In this document: in pieces, positions 9,873 to 18,009 of the stretch
Position numbering within the stretch: the stretch's first letter is position 1
Layout: each line of letters opens with the position of its first letter
From: Cupriavidus sp. WKF15
GTDB taxonomy: Bacteria > Pseudomonadota > Gammaproteobacteria > Burkholderiales > Burkholderiaceae
Length of the DNA: 64,000 bases
Assembly (NCBI RefSeq): GCF_029278605.1
Contig: NZ_CP119572.1
Coordinates: 1,302,001 to 1,366,000 of the forward strand
Direction of reading: 5' to 3'
Translations under genes and position numbers: made by a program
The notes under the pieces: model-generated
Told to the model about the DNA's origin: nothing
The model's database searches: none
What the model saw: the letters and a program-made list of their open reading frames with translations, nothing else

Positions 9873-10718
9873 ATGCGCATGTCCGTCGCGCCTCGCTTGA
9901 AATGGCTGCTGGCTGCCCTGGCGGCCACAGTCGTGCCGCTGACCGGCCTGCATGCGGCCGATGCAGGCGCGCCGGCCGGAAAGGCCTGCCCGGCGGGAAC
10001 GCTGTATCTCACATTCGATACCGGCAGCATGAGCCAGGCCCATCTGATCGCCGACACGCTGCGCCGCCACCACATCAAGGCCACGTTCTTCCTGGCCAAC
10101 GAGCCGACCGTCAACCAGGACGCTTCACTGGAGCCCGGCTGGGCGCCATACTGGAAAGCGCTGGCAGCGGACGGCCATGCCTTTGGCACGCATACCTATG
10201 ACCATGTCTACCTGCGCAGCGTACGTGATGGCAAGGTGACCATGCGCCCGCAGTTCGGGGCGCAGGCCGGCAAGGATGTGAGCATGGACGCCGATGGATT
10301 TTGCCGTGAGCTGCAGCGCAGTGCGCAGGCGCTGCGCGGCATGGCCGGCGTCGACATGGTGCCGCTGTGGCGTGCGCCGGGCGGTCGCACCGCGCCGCAG
10401 ACGCTGCAGTGGGCAGAACAGTGCGGCTTCCGGCATGTCGGCTGGGCGCCGGCCGGGTTCCTTGGCGACGAGCTGTCGTCCGAGCGCTACCCGAACCAGG
10501 CGCTGCTGGCGCGTGCGCTGCGCGACCTGCGCGATGGCGACATCACCATGGCCCATCTCGGCATCTGGTCGCGCAAGGACCCGTGGGCACCCGCCGTGCT
10601 GGAGCCGCTCATTTCCGGGCTGGAGCGCAAGGGCTTCTGCTTTGCCACGCTGCGCGAGCATCCCGCGTACCGGGACTGGATCGCCGCGGCCGGACAGCGC
10701 AAGGAGGGCAAGCGCTGA
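9873..10718 (+). CDS. Exported polysaccharide deacetylase-family (NodB fold) protein with an altered metal site
   Basis: 281-residue protein with a signal peptide (cleavage near LHA at 28) and the NodB deacetylase fold. Motif 1 reads TFDTG (47-51) rather than TFDDG, so the usual second, metal-binding Asp is Thr. Motif 2, H107-x3-H111, and the R167-x-P-G motif are intact, and a MAHLG segment lies in the motif 5 position. The substrate is unknown. It could be an active divergent enzyme or a binding protein. The ATG at 9873 is preferred; a second ATG lies 6 bp later. Its stop overlaps the next start by one base (TGATG), which implies translational coupling. Confidence 0.85.
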   Translation: MRMSVAPRLKWLLAALAATVVPLTGLHAADAGAPAGKACPAGTLYLTFDTGSMSQAHLIADTLRRHHIKATFFLANEPTVNQDASLEPGWAPYWKALAADGHAFGTHTYDHVYLRSVRDGKVTMRPQFGAQAGKDVSMDADGFCRELQRSAQALRGMAGVDMVPLWRAPGGRTAPQTLQWAEQCGFRHVGWAPAGFLGDELSSERYPNQALLARALRDLRDGDITMAHLGIWSRKDPWAPAVLEPLISGLERKGFCFATLREHPAYRDWIAAAGQRKEGKR

Positions 10719-11692
10719 TGCTGGACACCCTCAATGGATGGATTGCGCAGCTGGAAGGCACGCTGTTCCAGGACGTCGTCCTGCCGGCCGTCTACAACCT
10801 TGGCTTCGGCGGCTATGCGGAAGACGCGTTCACCGGCACCGAGTGGCTGCTGGTGGGCCTGGTGCAGATCGCCGTCATGGTGCTGATCCTGGGGCCGCTG
10901 GAAAAGCTGCGCCCGGTCGAGCCGGTCACGGATCGCGCTGGCATCCGCACGGACATCTTCTATACCCTGATCCACCGGCTGGGACTGTTCCGGCTGGCGA
11001 TGTTCTTCGTGCTGGCGCCGCTGACCGACTTGCTGGAAGGACACCTGCGGCTGTTCGGCTGGCAACGCCTGAATGTCGAGGACTGGTGGCCGGGCGTGAC
11101 GTCGATCCCGCTGGTCAGTTTCTTCCTTTACCTGCTGCTGTTCGACCTGCTTGACTACTGGTACCACCGCCTGTCGCACACCTACCGCTGGTGGTGGAGC
11201 CTGCATGCGGTGCACCACAGCCAGCGCCAGATGACGCTGTGGAGCGACAACCGCAATCACCTGCTCGACGACATGCTGCGCGACCTCGTATTTGCCGTGG
11301 TCGCCATTGCCGTCGGCGTGGAGCCGTCCCAGTACGTGCTGCTGGTGGCGCTGTCGCAGTTGCTGCAAAGCCTGCAGCACGCCAACTTGCGGCTGAACTT
11401 TGGCGTGATCGGCGAGCGCCTGCTGATCTCGCCGCGATTCCACCGCACCCACCACGCCGTGGGGCTTGGGCATGAGGCGGCCGGCGTGCCGGCTCGTCTC
11501 GGTGGCTGCAACTATGGCGTGATCTTCCCCTGGTGGGACATGTTGTTCGGCACGGCGGTCTTTACTCCGGCCTACCATCCGACCGGCATCCGCGACCAGA
11601 TGCCGCCGCCCGCGGGCAAGGGCCGCGACTATGGCGCCGGGCTGCTGGCCCAGCAGTGGTACGGCATCAAGCGCCTGCTGCGCCTCGGCTGA
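10718..11692 (+). CDS. Sterol desaturase / fatty acid hydroxylase superfamily membrane protein
   Basis: 324-residue integral membrane di-iron enzyme of the fatty acid hydroxylase superfamily. Histidine boxes are clear: HRLSH (H-x3-H) in the DYWYHRLSH segment, HAVHH soon after, and HRTHH further on. About four to five hydrophobic segments surround them, e.g. LLVGLVQIAVMVLILG and LVSFFLYLLLFDLL. The substrate is probably a membrane lipid, but sterol, hopanoid or fatty acid cannot be decided. The start codon overlaps the stop of the deacetylase gene, so the two are probably co-translated. Confidence 0.9.
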   Translation: MLDTLNGWIAQLEGTLFQDVVLPAVYNLGFGGYAEDAFTGTEWLLVGLVQIAVMVLILGPLEKLRPVEPVTDRAGIRTDIFYTLIHRLGLFRLAMFFVLAPLTDLLEGHLRLFGWQRLNVEDWWPGVTSIPLVSFFLYLLLFDLLDYWYHRLSHTYRWWWSLHAVHHSQRQMTLWSDNRNHLLDDMLRDLVFAVVAIAVGVEPSQYVLLVALSQLLQSLQHANLRLNFGVIGERLLISPRFHRTHHAVGLGHEAAGVPARLGGCNYGVIFPWWDMLFGTAVFTPAYHPTGIRDQMPPPAGKGRDYGAGLLAQQWYGIKRLLRLG

Positions 11693-11783
11693 AGCGAAAC
11701 GCCGCGATACCGGCGGCGTATGCTAGTGTTCCGGTGCGCGTGCATTTGCCGGCGCATTGCACTGTTCCAATCTGACATCCCGC

Positions 11784-12665
11784 ATGAACGACATTTTTCG
11801 CTCGTTTGGCCGCGCGCTCGTGAGCCAGTTGCATCCGCGCATGCTGATGCTGACGGTCCTTCCCTTCGTCCTTGCCACGGCACTGTGGGGCGGCCTGTTC
11901 TGGTGGGGCTGGGACCCGATCATGGGCGCGATGCGGTCTTTCCTCGAGGCTTCGGTCCTGACCAGCTGGATCTACAGTGCGCTGGACTGGTTCGGCCTGC
12001 AGTCGTTGCGCGCCGTAGTTGCGCCCCTGTTCGTGGCGGCGCTGGCGGTGCCGCTGGTCATTGCGTCGATGCTGCTGTTCATCAGCCTGTTTTCGGTGCC
12101 CGCAGTCATGCGCCATCTCGAGCGCAGCTACCCGGGCCTGGCCAAGGAGCGCGGCGGCAGCATCGTGGGCAGCGTATTCCAGTCGCTTGGCAGTACGGTG
12201 GTGTTCCTGGTGCTGGTGCTGTTGACGCTGCCGCTGTGGCTGATGCCGCTGTTCTTTGCGCTGATTCCGCCGGTCCTGTGGGGCTGGCTGACCTATCGCG
12301 TGATGACCTATGACGCGCTGGCGGACCATGCGTCCGCGGAGGAGCGCAAGACCCTGATGCGGCGTCATCGTGTCCCGCTGCTGACGATGGGTGTCGTCGT
12401 GGGGCTGCTCGGTTCGGCGCCGACGCTCTTGTGGGTGTCGTCGGCTGCGGTCATTTTCCTGTTCCCGTTCGTGCTGGCGGGCACGCTGTGGCTCTATGTG
12501 CTGATCTTCATTTTCTCGGCACTATGGTTCGGTCACTTCTGCCTGCGCGCGCTGGCGCAACTGCGCGCCGAGCGGGCCGCGGCGGCCGCGCCGCCACCAT
12601 CGGCGCCAGCCGGCGACGTAATTGATCTGGCGCCGTCGGACGTGCGCCGCATTGAACATTCCTGA
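11784..12665 (+). CDS. EI24 domain-containing inner-membrane protein
   Basis: 293-residue polytopic membrane protein of the EI24 (CysZ-related) family. Hydrophobic stretches include MLMLTVLPFVLATALWGGLF, the segment after FVAALAVPLVIASMLLFI, VVFLVLVLLTLPLWL and FLFPFVLAGTLWLYVLIFIF. The C-terminus is cytoplasmic-looking and Ala/Pro-rich. CysZ relatives transport sulfate, but no cysteine-synthesis genes are nearby, so transport is only a possibility. The ATG at 11784 is chosen over a TTG at 11757. It sits 91 bp after the hydroxylase gene and 12 bp before the next gene. Confidence 0.88.
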   Translation: MNDIFRSFGRALVSQLHPRMLMLTVLPFVLATALWGGLFWWGWDPIMGAMRSFLEASVLTSWIYSALDWFGLQSLRAVVAPLFVAALAVPLVIASMLLFISLFSVPAVMRHLERSYPGLAKERGGSIVGSVFQSLGSTVVFLVLVLLTLPLWLMPLFFALIPPVLWGWLTYRVMTYDALADHASAEERKTLMRRHRVPLLTMGVVVGLLGSAPTLLWVSSAAVIFLFPFVLAGTLWLYVLIFIFSALWFGHFCLRALAQLRAERAAAAAPPPSAPAGDVIDLAPSDVRRIEHS

Positions 12666-12677
12666 AGCGGGGGCATC

Positions 12678-13499
12678 ATGGGTTTCGGCCTGATCGTCAT
12701 TGGCGATGAAATACTATCCGGGCGGCGAGAAGACAAGCACCTGCGCCGCGCCATCGAGCTGCTGGGCGCACGCGGGCTGAAGCTGGACTGGGCCCAGTAC
12801 GTCGGCGATGACCGCGACAGCATCACGGCAACGCTGCGCCGCACGCTGGCGGGGCCGGACATCGTGTTCTGCACGGGCGGCATCGGCGCGACGCCGGATG
12901 ACCATACGCGCCAGTGCGCGGCCGCCGCGCTTGGTGTGCCGCTGGTGCTGCATCCCGAGGCGCGCGAGCTGATCGCGCTGCGGATTGCCGAGACTGCGCA
13001 AGGGGATCCGGTCAAGGGCGACCTCAACCTGCCCGAGAACCAGCATCGCTTCAAGATGGGGGAGTTTCCGCAAGGCGCGCGCATCATCCCGAACAGCTAC
13101 AACCGGATTCCCGGGTTCTCGGTGGCAGACCACCATTTCATGCCCGGGTTTCCGGTCATGGCGTGGCCGATGATGGAATGGGTGCTGGATCACGGCTATG
13201 CCCACCTGTTCCACCGGGGCGGTCAGCAAGAGCGTGCGTTCTACGTGTTCGAGGCGCCGGAATCGACGCTGACGCCGTTGATGGAGCGTGTCGAGGCGGC
13301 CTACCCGGGCATTCGGGTCTTCAGCCTGCCATCCGTGGGGGACGCGCAGCGCGGCGACCAGCTCGCGCGGCGCCATATCGACCTGGGCGTGAAGGGCTCG
13401 GCGGAGCAGGTCGGGCCAGCCTATGCCATGCTGCTCGAAGGCGTGCGTGGCATGGGTTTCGAAACGGTGGAGCAGGGGGACGCGGGCACAGACGGCTGA
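12678..13499 (+). CDS. Molybdopterin-binding (MoCF/CinA N-terminal-like) domain protein
   Basis: 273-residue protein with a MoaB/CinA-type domain at its start: GLIVIGDEILSGRREDKH (about 4-21) and the FCTGGIGATPDDHT ligand-binding loop (about 66-79). The remaining 150 residues resemble the second part of stand-alone CinA N-terminal proteins. No CinA C-terminal deamidase domain is present. A pyridine-nucleotide or molybdopterin-related role is possible from the family but untested. It follows the EI24 gene by 12 bp, so the two are probably cotranscribed. Confidence 0.88.
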   Translation: MGFGLIVIGDEILSGRREDKHLRRAIELLGARGLKLDWAQYVGDDRDSITATLRRTLAGPDIVFCTGGIGATPDDHTRQCAAAALGVPLVLHPEARELIALRIAETAQGDPVKGDLNLPENQHRFKMGEFPQGARIIPNSYNRIPGFSVADHHFMPGFPVMAWPMMEWVLDHGYAHLFHRGGQQERAFYVFEAPESTLTPLMERVEAAYPGIRVFSLPSVGDAQRGDQLARRHIDLGVKGSAEQVGPAYAMLLEGVRGMGFETVEQGDAGTDG

Positions 13500-13523
13500 G
13501 GTGGGGTAAAAAAGTGGTTTTTC

Positions 13524-13610
13524 GCGGGATTGTGGGGATGGGGAAGGGGGCTGTGATCGGCGCCTGCCAAGCCCGACAATCACCACCCCTTCCCCATTCC
13601 CACAATCCGC
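13524..13610. repeat. Long imperfect inverted repeat in the convergent gap after the MoCF gene
   Basis: Arms of about 25 nt (13524-13549 and 13586-13610) pair along their whole length apart from one bulged base and one mismatch, around a 36-nt loop. The arm core is GATGGGGAAGGGG on the left with CCCCTTCCCCAT on the right. It fills most of the 158-bp gap between two convergent genes and could end transcription from either side, although there is no T-tract next to the stem. It could also be a relic of a small mobile repeat. Confidence 0.75.
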
Positions 13611-13657
13611 CGTAGAACCAACAAAACGGGGACTGATCAGGCTCCTATTTCCCGTGA

Positions 13658-14122
13658 TCAGGCGCCGTGCCAAGGCAGGCCGCGCACACACCAGCCTTCC
13701 ACGGTCTTGCGGTGGTGGTTATCGTCGCGGTTGCCTTCGAACCCTTCCAGCACGTCCATGGCGAACTGGTAGCCGGCTTCCGTGGCAACGCGGGCGGCAT
13801 GCTTGGAGCGCGCCGCGCTGCGGCACAGGAACAGCACCGGCACGTCGGCCGGCACGCGGGCCTTCAGTTCCTCGATAAAACGTGCGTTCTGCGCGCCGCC
13901 GGGATAGGACATCCATTCGACATGGGCGAACTGGGCATCGGGCAGATCGACGCCGCCCACCCAGTCGAGCTCGGCCTGCGTGCGCACGTCCACCAGCACG
14001 GCGGACGGATCGCCCTGCAGCAGCGCGAAGGCTTCCACGGGCGACAGGGCGCCGAAATAGGGAAGCTGGTTCTGTTGCTGGCGATGTTGCGCAGCCTTGA
14101 GGAGTTCGTCTCGGGTAGTCAT
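13658..14122 (-). CDS. Rhodanese-like domain protein
   Basis: 154-residue single rhodanese domain, probably cytoplasmic, moving sulfur to or from thiols. The active-site loop is C-R-S-A-A-R in LFLCRSAARS, preceded by the AVLVDVRTQAELDWVGG segment typical of the family. No signal peptide is visible. The ATG at 14122 leaves a 487-bp gap to glnA, which is divergent from it. The natural sulfur donor and acceptor cannot be read from the sequence. Confidence 0.92.
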   Translation of the reverse strand: MTTRDELLKAAQHRQQQNQLPYFGALSPVEAFALLQGDPSAVLVDVRTQAELDWVGGVDLPDAQFAHVEWMSYPGGAQNARFIEELKARVPADVPVLFLCRSAARSKHAARVATEAGYQFAMDVLEGFEGNRDDNHHRKTVEGWCVRGLPWHGA

Positions 14123-14260
14123 CTGGGTGACAAGATTGATAGATGGTATGGCGGATGCCAGACCGCTATTCTATAGTGCGCCCTGGCAAGGACCATTATT
14201 CCGGTCAATCATGAAAAGATTTGGCCGATTGCGGTGCGGTGCGATCATATTTGGTGCATA

Positions 14261-14277
14261 AGCACCAATACGGTGCT
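14261..14277. promoter_or_regulatory. NtrC-binding box, distal enhancer of glnA
   Basis: GCACC-N5-GGTGC matches the NtrC consensus TGCACC-N5-GGTGCA at all ten core bases. It overlaps a second dyad, TTGGTGC with GCACCAA (14251-14268). The centre lies about 218 bp upstream of the predicted sigma-54 start, a normal enhancer distance, and 30 bp from the second box, about three helical turns. Confidence 0.75.
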
Positions 14278-14290
14278 TAGACTTGATGCA

Positions 14291-14307
14291 TGCACCGCCA
14301 TGGTGTT
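14291..14307. promoter_or_regulatory. NtrC-binding box, proximal enhancer of glnA
   Basis: TGCACC-GCCAT-GGTGTT matches the NtrC consensus at ten of twelve positions. Together with the box at 14261-14277 it forms a paired enhancer like the one upstream of enteric glnA, where two boxes about three turns apart let NtrC assemble. The ntrC gene is 3.7 kb downstream in this window. Confidence 0.7.
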
Positions 14308-14460
14308 TTATGGGTGGGGCGTTTGGCGGCCGCCTTGTTATGTTGGCATCACGTGTTGATGGCGTCTTGCCAAGCCGCCGGGCAGACGGACCCCGGGATG
14401 GTGCGCCGGCTTTGGCCGGGTACTTTTTTCGGAGCAGTGGGAATGGGGGGCGGGGTTTAC

Positions 14461-14477
14461 TTGGCATGCTTTCTGCT
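14461..14477 (+). promoter_or_regulatory. Sigma-54 promoter of glnA
   Basis: TTGGCATGCTTTCTGCT has the invariant GG (14463-14464) and GC (14475-14476) ten bases apart, and matches TTGGCACG-N4-TTGCT at most positions. Transcription should start near 14487, giving a leader of about 120 nt before glnA. The remaining part of the 487-bp gap, between the NtrC boxes and this promoter, shows no gene and no second strong promoter that I can defend. Confidence 0.8.
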
Positions 14478-14609
14478 AACATTCCTCGTCCTTTTCAGGG
14501 CAAGGAATCGCGCGGGCGCAGTGGCTGGGAACCACCGCACTTCGCACCGGCGCGATGACCGGCCCACGAATGGCTTTCTAGACTTCAGCCGAATATCCAG
14601 GAGATTGGC

Positions 14610-16025
14610 ATGGCCCAAAGCGTTGCAGATGTGATGAAGCTTGTGAAGGAAAACGACGTCAAGTTCGTCGATTTCCGCTTCACGGATACCAAAGGCAAGG
14701 AGCAACACGTTTCGGTTCCGACGTCGCACTTCGACGAGGACAAGTTCGAAAGCGGCCACGCCTTCGACGGCTCGTCCATCGCTGGCTGGAAGGGTATCGA
14801 GGCTTCGGACATGCTGCTGATGCCGGACTCGAACACCGCCTTCATCGACCCGTTCTACGAAGAGCCGACGCTTGTCCTGACCTGCGACGTGGTCGAGCCG
14901 TCGGACGGCAAGGGCTATGACCGCGACCCGCGTTCGATCGCCAAGCGCGCTGAAGCCTACCTGAAGAGCACCGGCCTGGGCGACACCGCCTTCTTCGGTC
15001 CGGAACCCGAGTTCTTCATCTTCGACGGCGTGACCTGGAACGTCGACATGCAAGGCTGCTTCGTGAAGGTCCATTCCGAAGAAGCCCCGTGGTCGTCGGG
15101 CAAGGAATTCGAGCACGGCAACTCGGGCCACCGTCCTGGCAAGAAGGGCGGCTACTTCCCGGTTGCCCCGATCGACACGTTCCAGGACATGCGCTCGGAA
15201 ATGTGCCTGATCCTGGAGTCGCTGGGCATCCCCGTTGAAGTTCACCACCACGAAGTGGCTGGCCAGGGCCAGAACGAAATCGGCACCAAGTTCAGCACGC
15301 TGGTGCAGCGCGCCGACTGGACCCAGCTGCAGAAGTACGTGATCCAGAACGTCGCCCACACCTACGGCAAGACCGCCACGTTCATGCCGAAGCCCATCGT
15401 CGGCGACAACGGCTCGGGCATGCACGTGCACCAGTCGGTCTGGAAGGACGGCCAGAACCTGTTTGCGGGCAACGGCTATGCCGGCCTGTCGGAATTCGCG
15501 CTGTACTACATCGGCGGCATCATCAAGCACGCTCGCGCGCTGAACGCCATCACCAACCCGGGCACGAACTCGTACAAGCGCCTGGTGCCGGGCTTCGAAG
15601 CGCCGGTCAAGCTGGCCTACTCGGCCCGCAACCGTTCGGCTTCGATCCGCATTCCGTACGTGGCGAACCCGAAGGGCCGCCGCATCGAGACCCGCTTCCC
15701 GGATCCGCTGATGAACCCGTACCTGGGCTTCTCGGCACTGCTGATGGCTGGTCTGGACGGCGTGATGAACAAGATCCACCCGGGCGAAGCTGCCGACAAG
15801 AACCTGTACGACCTGCCGCCGGAAGAGGATGCAAAGATCCCGACCGTCTGCAACAGCCTCGACCAGTCGCTGGAATACCTCGACAACGACCGTGAGTTCC
15901 TGACCCGAGGCGGCGTGTTCTCCAACTCCATGCTCGATGCCTACATCGAGCTGAAGATGGAGGAAGTCACCCGCTTCCGCATGACCACCCACCCGGTCGA
16001 ATTCGAAATGTATTACTCGCTGTAA
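14610..16025 (+). CDS. glnA: Type I glutamine synthetase
   Basis: Makes glutamine from glutamate, ammonia and ATP; the enzyme is a cytoplasmic dodecamer. The 471-residue protein is standard GSI-beta length. It shows the beta-grasp start with [12 protein letters not shown], the GPEPEFF catalytic motif, the [10 protein letters not shown] segment and NKPSYK-type region ([13 protein letters not shown]), and the adenylylation loop NLYDLPPEE with Tyr at about 400. It should therefore be controlled by GlnE adenylylation as well as transcriptionally. AGGAG sits before the ATG. The upstream NtrC boxes and sigma-54 promoter, and ntrBC downstream, fit nitrogen control. A terminator follows at 16082-16111. 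Confidence 0.98.
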   Translation: MAQSVADVMKLVKENDVKFVDFRFTDTKGKEQHVSVPTSHFDEDKFESGHAFDGSSIAGWKGIEASDMLLMPDSNTAFIDPFYEEPTLVLTCDVVEPSDGKGYDRDPRSIAKRAEAYLKSTGLGDTAFFGPEPEFFIFDGVTWNVDMQGCFVKVHSEEAPWSSGKEFEHGNSGHRPGKKGGYFPVAPIDTFQDMRSEMCLILESLGIPVEVHHHEVAGQGQNEIGTKFSTLVQRADWTQLQKYVIQNVAHTYGKTATFMPKPIVGDNGSGMHVHQSVWKDGQNLFAGNGYAGLSEFALYYIGGIIKHARALNAITNPGTNSYKRLVPGFEAPVKLAYSARNRSASIRIPYVANPKGRRIETRFPDPLMNPYLGFSALLMAGLDGVMNKIHPGEAADKNLYDLPPEEDAKIPTVCNSLDQSLEYLDNDREFLTRGGVFSNSMLDAYIELKMEEVTRFRMTTHPVEFEMYYSL

Positions 16026-16081
16026 GCGAGTTGTTGCCCGGCGATGACGACAGGTTGTGGTCGGGCAACAGTTGCACCAGC

Positions 16082-16111
16082 AAGGGGCGGCTTTGGCTGT
16101 CCCTTTTTCTT
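16082..16111 (+). terminator. Rho-independent terminator after glnA
   Basis: An 8-bp stem (GGGGCGGC with GCTGTCCC, two G-U pairs) on a TTTG loop is followed by TTTTTCTTTT. It separates glnA from the DUF4124-ntrB-ntrC genes, so those need their own promoter or readthrough. A further dyad, GTTGCCCG with CGGGCAAC, lies in 16033-16069. A TAGAAT at 16120-16125 could be the -10 for the downstream genes, but no good -35 is seen. Confidence 0.8.
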
Positions 16112-16152
16112 TTGATGGCTAGAATGGGACTTTCCGTTCAACCCTATCGCTG

Positions 16153-16731
16153 ATGTTCATGAACGTGTTCCCACACATGGCCAGGCTGATCAAGCCGTTG
16201 CACCGATCCAGTGTACGACTCCCCATCCTGGTGTCTGCCGCGCTGCTGGCAGCCGCTGCGTGGAGCCAGTTGGTGCAGGCGCAGTCCTCCGATGTCTACG
16301 TCTGCGTCGGCCCCAATGGTGTGCCGGAATATCGCAACGGCAGCGCGGGCAAAGGGTGCAAGCGACTGAACCTGCCGGATGTGGTCACAGTGCCGGGCGG
16401 ACGTACCTCGGCGCCGGCGAAGGCCGCCGCGACATCGGGTGGAGCCGCCGGCGGCGCAGCGGCGACCAACGGCTTTCCGCGCGTGGACAGTGCCACGCAG
16501 AAGAGCCGCGACAGCGAACGGCGCACTGTGCTGGAGCAAGAACTGCAGGCTGAGGACGCCAAGCTGGCGGCGCTGCGCGCCGAGTACAACAACGGCCAGC
16601 CCGAGCGCCAAGGCAATGAACGGAACTATCAGCGCTACCTGGATCGTACGGCGGGACTGCGCGATGACATCGCCCGCAGCGAGGCCAACGCCGCGTCCCT
16701 GCGCCGTGAGCTTTCCAACCTGAAGGACTAG
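16153..16731 (+). CDS. DUF4124-domain exported protein in the nitrogen-control operon
   Basis: 192-residue secreted or periplasmic protein. A signal peptide (LPILVSAALLAAAAW, cleavage near VQA at 43) is followed by a DUF4124-type module (SSDVYVCVGPNGVPEYRN, with a Cys pair at VCV and GKGC), a Gly/Ala linker and a charged C-terminal coiled coil (about 115-190, rich in Glu, Arg, Leu). Its function is unknown. It ends 4 bp before ntrB, so it is almost certainly cotranscribed with ntrBC. The first ATG is used; nearby ATGs would trim only residues before the hydrophobic core. Confidence 0.85.
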   Translation: MFMNVFPHMARLIKPLHRSSVRLPILVSAALLAAAAWSQLVQAQSSDVYVCVGPNGVPEYRNGSAGKGCKRLNLPDVVTVPGGRTSAPAKAAATSGGAAGGAAATNGFPRVDSATQKSRDSERRTVLEQELQAEDAKLAALRAEYNNGQPERQGNERNYQRYLDRTAGLRDDIARSEANAASLRRELSNLKD

Positions 16732-16735
16732 TCTT

Positions 16736-17917
16736 ATGCGTCGCCTGATTCGCAGTGTGTCGCGCAGGGGCGGCGGCGCTGACGCCGCCCATAGCGACAT
16801 CGCCGGCCAGGCTCAACCGGTCAATGGCCCGGACAGCGGTCAGGTGTCGCCGCTTGGGACCGTAGCCCTGCATTCAGGCCTCGATGTCGTGGCCAATCCC
16901 GTTTTGCTGGTCAGGCAGCCGGGCCTGCGCGTGGCCTATGCCAATCCGGCCGCCGAATCGACCTTCGCGGTGTCGCGCAAGGCCATGGCGGAGCTGGCGC
17001 TGCCGGACCTGTTCGGACAGTCCGAAGAATTGCAGGGCATGATCGATACGGTGATCACGCGCCAGTTCGACGTGCGGCGCCAGGACCTGGTGCTGCGTCC
17101 GCCCCTGCAAGAGCCGATCCATGCGCATGTGGTGATCGGCGCGCTCGAGGCGTTCGGCGATACCGTGCTGGTGGAGATCCTGCTCAACGAGCAGAAGGTC
17201 CGCAGCGATCGGGAAGAGCGCATCCTCGACCTGACTTCCGCCAACAAGGAACTGATCCGGAATCTGGCGCACGAGATCAAGAATCCGCTGGGGGGCATCC
17301 GCGGCGCGGCGCAGTTGCTGGAATTCGAGCTGCCCGAGCGGGCGCTACGCGAGTACACGCAGGTCATCATCAAGGAGTCGGACCGTCTGCAGACGCTGGT
17401 GGACCGGCTCTTGGAGCCGCATCGCCACCCGCATATCGTGTCGAGACTGAATATCCATGAAGTGCTGGAGCGCGTGCGCTCGGTCGTGCTGGCCGAATTT
17501 CCCAACGGCCTGGACATCGTGCGCGACTACGACGCCAGCCTGCCCGAGTTGCGCGGCGACATGGAGCAACTGATCCAGGCCGTGCTGAACATCGTTCACA
17601 ACGCCGCGCAGGCGTTGGCCGAGCGCATTGCTCGCGGCGATGCGCAGATCGTCCTGCGAACCCGCGTCGCGCGCCAGGTCACGATCGCCAAGCGTCTGTT
17701 CAAGCTGGCATTGGACTTGCATGTGATCGACAACGGCCCGGGAATTCCCGATGACATCCGCGAACGCATCTTCTATCCGCTGGTATCGGGCAGGGATGGC
17801 GGTAGCGGTCTCGGTCTCACACTCGCTCAAACCTTCGTGCAGCAGCACGAGGGCTTGATCGAATGCGAGAGCAGGCCGGGTTGTACCGACTTCCGCATCC
17901 TGCTGCCGCTGCACTAG
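16736..17917 (+). CDS. glnL: Nitrogen regulation sensor histidine kinase NtrB
   Basis: Phosphorylates and dephosphorylates NtrC according to nitrogen status signalled by PII. The 393-residue cytoplasmic protein has a PAS domain (about 45-150), the H-box RNLAHEIKNPLGGIRG with phospho-acceptor H179, and a C-terminal ATPase with the N-box VLNIVHNAAQAL, DNGPGIPDD and GGSGLGLTLA motifs. No membrane segments are present, as expected. The first 35 residues are a poorly conserved extension. It is 4 bp behind the DUF4124 gene and 92 bp ahead of the preferred ntrC start. Confidence 0.96.
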   Translation: MRRLIRSVSRRGGGADAAHSDIAGQAQPVNGPDSGQVSPLGTVALHSGLDVVANPVLLVRQPGLRVAYANPAAESTFAVSRKAMAELALPDLFGQSEELQGMIDTVITRQFDVRRQDLVLRPPLQEPIHAHVVIGALEAFGDTVLVEILLNEQKVRSDREERILDLTSANKELIRNLAHEIKNPLGGIRGAAQLLEFELPERALREYTQVIIKESDRLQTLVDRLLEPHRHPHIVSRLNIHEVLERVRSVVLAEFPNGLDIVRDYDASLPELRGDMEQLIQAVLNIVHNAAQALAERIARGDAQIVLRTRVARQVTIAKRLFKLALDLHVIDNGPGIPDDIRERIFYPLVSGRDGGSGLGLTLAQTFVQQHEGLIECESRPGCTDFRILLPLH

Positions 17918-18009
17918 CTGTCCCGCCGGCATCCGCGATCGATTGATGCACTTGCCGCCAGGCCGGGCATGCGGAAGACCAAATGACACCGAGCAGACAA
18001 GCGACGCAC

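Noticed and set aside
14283..14634. Two short plus-strand frames between the NtrC boxes and glnA.
   Set aside because: They run through the enhancer and sigma-54 promoter, and one enters glnA in another frame; no family features.
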